Both the position numbers and the translations under genes were made by a program. From assembly GCF_009911795.1 (NCBI RefSeq), contig NZ_CP047898.1, forward strand, positions 2,232,001 to 2,296,000: 64,000 nucleotides of DNA, given 5' to 3'. The first letter of the stretch is position 1; each line of letters begins with the position of its first letter. Of this stretch, positions 61,295 to 64,000 are shown in pieces. Source of the DNA: Pseudarthrobacter psychrotolerans (GTDB taxonomy: Bacteria; Actinomycetota; Actinomycetes; Actinomycetales; Micrococcaceae). The notes under the pieces were generated by a model. The model was not told where the DNA came from. It ran no database searches and saw only the letters and a program-made list of their open reading frames with translations.

Positions 61295-62259
61295 GCCAAG
61301 GTCGCCGCGATCCGGCCTGAATACGCACCGCCTGACCCGGCCGACCGTCTGGTCCACGAGCCGGGGTTCCAGGTCCAGTGCGATCTCTGGTTCCCGCACG
61401 AGCCGCTGCCCGTCGGTGAGGGCCAGAACGACACGCCACCGGTGCTGGTGATGACCTCGGCGTTCTCGGGATTCATCCAGGCACGGATGCTGCCGTCGCG
61501 GACGACGCCGGACCTTCTGGGCGGAATGTGGACTCTGCTGCAGGACGCGCAAGCGGTTCCGTCCAGGCTGCTGTGGGACAACGAGTCCGGCATCGGCAGG
61601 CGCCGGCCCACGGAGCCGGTGGCCGCGTTCGCCGGCTCCCTGGGACTGGAGATCAAGCTGCTCCCGCCGCGGGATCCCGAGTCCAAGGGCATGGTCGAGC
61701 GGATGAACAGGTTCTTCCGCCAGCGCTTCATGCCGGGCCGGGACTTCCGCTCCCCAGCGGATTTCAACGGCCAGCTGGAGGACTGGCTGCCCAAGGCGAA
61801 TCACCGGTACTCGCGGTCCCGCCACGGCCGCCCTGACGAGCTGATCGTCCTGGACCGGGAAAGGATGCGGCAGCTGCCGCCGGTGACCCCGGAAGCGGTA
61901 TTCCGCAACGCGGTACGGCTCCCGCGGGATTACTACGTAAGGGTGTTCTCCAACGACTATTCCGTGGACCCTTCATTCATCGGGCGGATCGTGGATGTCA
62001 CCGCTGACCTGGACACCGTCTGGGTCACCCATGACGGCGTCATCATCGCCACCCACGTCCGGGTCTGGGCCCGGCACCTGGTCCTGACCGATCCCGCCCA
62101 CGTGGCACGCGCGGCGGTGATGCGCCGGGACTTCCGGACCCAAAGAGTCCACCGCCCCCAACCCGAAGAAGCGGTGCAGGTCCGGGATCTGGCCGCCTAC
62201 GACGAGATCTTCGGCATCGACCTCGGCCAGCAGCCGGACCTGGTCCTGGAGGTGGCGTC

Positions 62260-63018
62260 ATGACCGGGACACCGTCACAGATCGAGTACTACGCACGGGC
62301 CCTGCGCGCGCCACGGATCAGCGATGGGTTCCGCCGGCTCGGGGACCAGGCCCGGGACTCCGGCTGGTCCCACGAGGAGTACCTGGCCGCGGTCCTCTCC
62401 CGTGAAGTCTCCGAACGCGAAGCCTCCGGCGCGGCTACCCGGATCAAAGCCGCACGGTTCCCGGCCCACAAGGACCTTGAGGAGTTCAACTTCGACCACC
62501 AGCCCTCCGCGGACCGGAACCTCATCGCGCACCTGGGCACCGGGGTGTTCCTCTCCGAAGCCAAAAACGTGGTCCTGCTCGGACCACCCGGCACCGGCAA
62601 AACCCACCTCGCAGTCGGCATCGGCATCAAAGCAGCCAAGGCCGGGCAGCGCGTCCTCTTCGACTCCGCCACCGGCTGGGTCGCCCGCCTCCAGGAAGCC
62701 CACTCCCGCGGGAAACTCGCCCAGGAACTGGTCAAACTCCGCCGCTACGGGCTCCTCATAATTGACGAAGTGGGCTACATCCCGTTCGATCAGGACGCCG
62801 CGAACCTGTTCTTCCAGCTCGTCTCCAGCCGCTACGAACACGCCTCCATGATCCTGACGTCCAACCTCCCGTTCGCCCGCTGGGGCGACGTCTTCGGAGA
62901 CCTGACCATCGCCTCGGCCATGATCGACCGGATCGTCCACCACGCCGACGTCATCAGCCTCAAAGGCAACAGCTACCGGCTCAAAAAACACCAACCCGCC
63001 GCCAGTACGGCACAATAG
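62260..63018 (+). CDS. istB: IstB ATPase of IS21-C
   Basis: 252 aa. P-loop GPPGTGKT, Walker B LLIIDEVGYIPFD, and SLKGNSYRLKKH at the end as in IstB. Overlaps istA by four bases (ATGA). Confidence 0.93.
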   Translation: MTGTPSQIEYYARALRAPRISDGFRRLGDQARDSGWSHEEYLAAVLSREVSEREASGAATRIKAARFPAHKDLEEFNFDHQPSADRNLIAHLGTGVFLSEAKNVVLLGPPGTGKTHLAVGIGIKAAKAGQRVLFDSATGWVARLQEAHSRGKLAQELVKLRRYGLLIIDEVGYIPFDQDAANLFFQLVSSRYEHASMILTSNLPFARWGDVFGDLTIASAMIDRIVHHADVISLKGNSYRLKKHQPAASTAQ

Positions 63019-63082
63019 AACCACAACCCCGTGGCCCGTTTTCAATTGGCACTATTGGCCCTATTTTCGGTTGGCGTTAACA

Positions 63083-63545
63083 CATAGGTATCGAATCCAA
63101 AACTGACCCAATCGAGGACGTCTTTGGCTGCTTCAGCCGTAAATTCCGATTCATTTTTCGCGTCGTTGGATAGCCCTGATCGAACAGCCATTTGGCGCAA
63201 GGCCTGTCCCAAATAGGCCGCCTTCACCGTCTCCGCATTGTCACTGGTCAAGTCGAGGACCTTATCACCCGGATCGGCTGTCGGTGCAAACAAGCCGTCC
63301 GATCGGAGATAGATATCAGTGTTCGGAATTCGGAACTTGGTTACGTCCACTTTCGCTCCTACAGGTGAAGTTTCGTCAGTTTCAAGAATGCCAATCAGTG
63401 TCTCAAGGAGAATAGCCCACCCGGGCCGTACTTGCATCAGTTTTGATGCGCGTAGAGGGCGCCCCTCAGCCGTGATGCACCGATTGTGATCGGGGCAGCC
63501 TTGGTGCCGCGGACTTTCCGACTGAGGCCAGATCACAGAGCGCAT
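63083..63545 (-). pseudogene. large unknown gene, 5' fragment (before IS21-C)
   Basis: ATG 63545 with AGGAG 7 bases upstream; the next in-frame Met is at 63437. It reads HNRCITAEGRPLRASKLMQV, then a helix-rich region to DWVSFGFDTY, where IS21-C enters. Together with 58922-59492 and 55891-56371 it gives 1515 bases (504 codons plus stop), with no internal stop. Function unknown. Confidence 0.75.
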
Positions 63546-63589
63546 ACGAAGGCTCCTGGTTACGTCTCCAGGCGCCCCAGATTTGAGCA

Positions 63590-63911
63590 TTTGTCAGGAC
63601 TTGAGGACCGAGGCCATGATGGGCGACAAAGCCTACTCATCGCGGGCGAACCGTGCCATGCTGCGCGAACGGGGTATCAAAGCCGTCATTCCCGAACCTT
63701 CGACCAAATCGGACACCGCAAACGCCGAGGCTCACGCGGCGGACGCCCTGTGAACTTCGACGCCGAGACCTACAAAGGCCGCAACACCGTGGAGAGATCC
63801 TTCATCATCTTCAAACAATGGCGCGGCATCGCCATCCGCTACGACAAGCTCGCATTGACCTATCGAGCGAGCGTCGTCCTCTACGCCGTCGTCATCTGGC
63901 TTCGCCAATAA
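63590..63911 (+). pseudogene. IS5-family transposase remnant, frameshifted
   Basis: The frame at 63616 (GDKAYSSRANRAMLRERGIK) shifts after VIPE. The rest (RTFDQIGHRKRRGSRGGRP, YKGRNTVERSF, KQWRGIAIRYDKLALTYR) lies in another frame ending at 63911. Only the C-terminal third of the enzyme is present. Confidence 0.82.
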
Positions 63912-64000
63912 GGAGACGCGTCAGAGTACTGATTCTCGATCTGACCACCCATCACACCGAATAGCCGACCGGTCCCTTTAAACGGAAACCTTGACAGGCA

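Larger units (their letters stand above)
59566..62263 (+). pseudogene. istA: istA of IS21-C, interrupted by ISL3
   Basis: The N-terminal part (59566-59849, from GTG: INLDDWAEIRHLFSTGKHSK) ends at the ISL3 target site. Removing ISL3 and one GCCAAGGT copy rejoins it to 61303-62263 (...ASLFRAK VAAIRPEYAP). The second part carries the DDE core: VQCDLWFPHE (D), RLLWDNESGIG (D), RDPESKGMVERMNR (E). It stops by overlapping istB (ATGA). Confidence 0.9.
59498..63082 (+). mobile_element. IS21-family insertion sequence C (host of a nested ISL3)
   Basis: Ends TGTTAACGCCAACCGAAAAT and its inverse, with the module repeated inside. Target duplication CATAG at 59493-59497 and 63083-63087. Without the nested element it would be about 2.1 kb. 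istA is split, istB intact. Confidence 0.9.

Noticed and set aside
1..64000. CRISPR array, rRNA or tRNA genes
   Set aside because: No regular spacer-repeat array and no recognisable RNA gene was found by reading; small tRNAs could be missed without a covariance search.

Overview
The window is high-GC, densely coded DNA of an actinobacterium, most likely a member of the Micrococcaceae (Arthrobacter/Pseudarthrobacter type). That placement is inferred from several things: a SARP regulator, apparent leaderless promoters, an orphan EspI/MinD-like ATPase, SipW-type secreted proteins, and IS21, ISL3, IS3 and IS5 insertion sequences. No rRNA, tRNA or CRISPR was recognised.

Positions 1-6200 hold the N-terminal part of a very large secreted animal-type haem peroxidase (minus strand, running off the left edge). 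Next come a SARP regulator with a degenerate C-terminal receiver, a convergent HPt-like protein without its histidine, an ArsR/SRPBCC pair and an MFS transporter. Positions 6203-12280 form a fructan/sucrose locus: LacI regulator, GH32 hydrolase, two ABC permeases and a Tat-exported binding protein, with three matching operators. Both the regulator and the binding protein carry single-base frameshifts. Positions 12400-31400 are mixed accessory and housekeeping genes: a PAP2 phosphatase, a CMD protein, a SipW signal-peptidase cluster, and a toxin-antitoxin module inserted at the 3' end of an MFS gene with duplication of that end. The same stretch has DUF202 membrane proteins, an EspI-like ATPase, a TetR/ABC export operon, several very small membrane proteins, a Fic remnant, and an amidohydrolase/MFS operon with a frameshift in the transporter.

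Positions 31500-37800 carry a RES-Xre toxin-antitoxin pair with a shortened toxin, a TetR/DHA2 drug-efflux pair with a tandem operator, and an unusual FemAB-like plus proline-dehydrogenase-like pair. Positions 37690-52833 are an exopolysaccharide locus. It encodes UDP-L-FucNAc synthesis (CapE, CapF, CapG), a 4,6-dehydratase/aminotransferase pair, a PglC-like initiating transferase, two glycosyltransferases, a tyrosine autokinase and a flippase that is frameshifted as read. An IS3 scar and an FAD monooxygenase sit inside it.

Positions 52840-63911 are an insertion-sequence graveyard. Three different IS21-family elements, one of them split by a nested ISL3 element, sit among IS701-like and IS5 remnants. 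Removing two of the IS21 elements at their target-site duplications restores one uninterrupted gene of about 504 codons and unknown function.

Two patterns cut across the regions. Palindromic intergenic repeats are scattered between genes, including a 66-68-bp family with three copies. Four otherwise well-conserved genes carry single-base indels, which means either recent decay or base-calling errors in the assembly.
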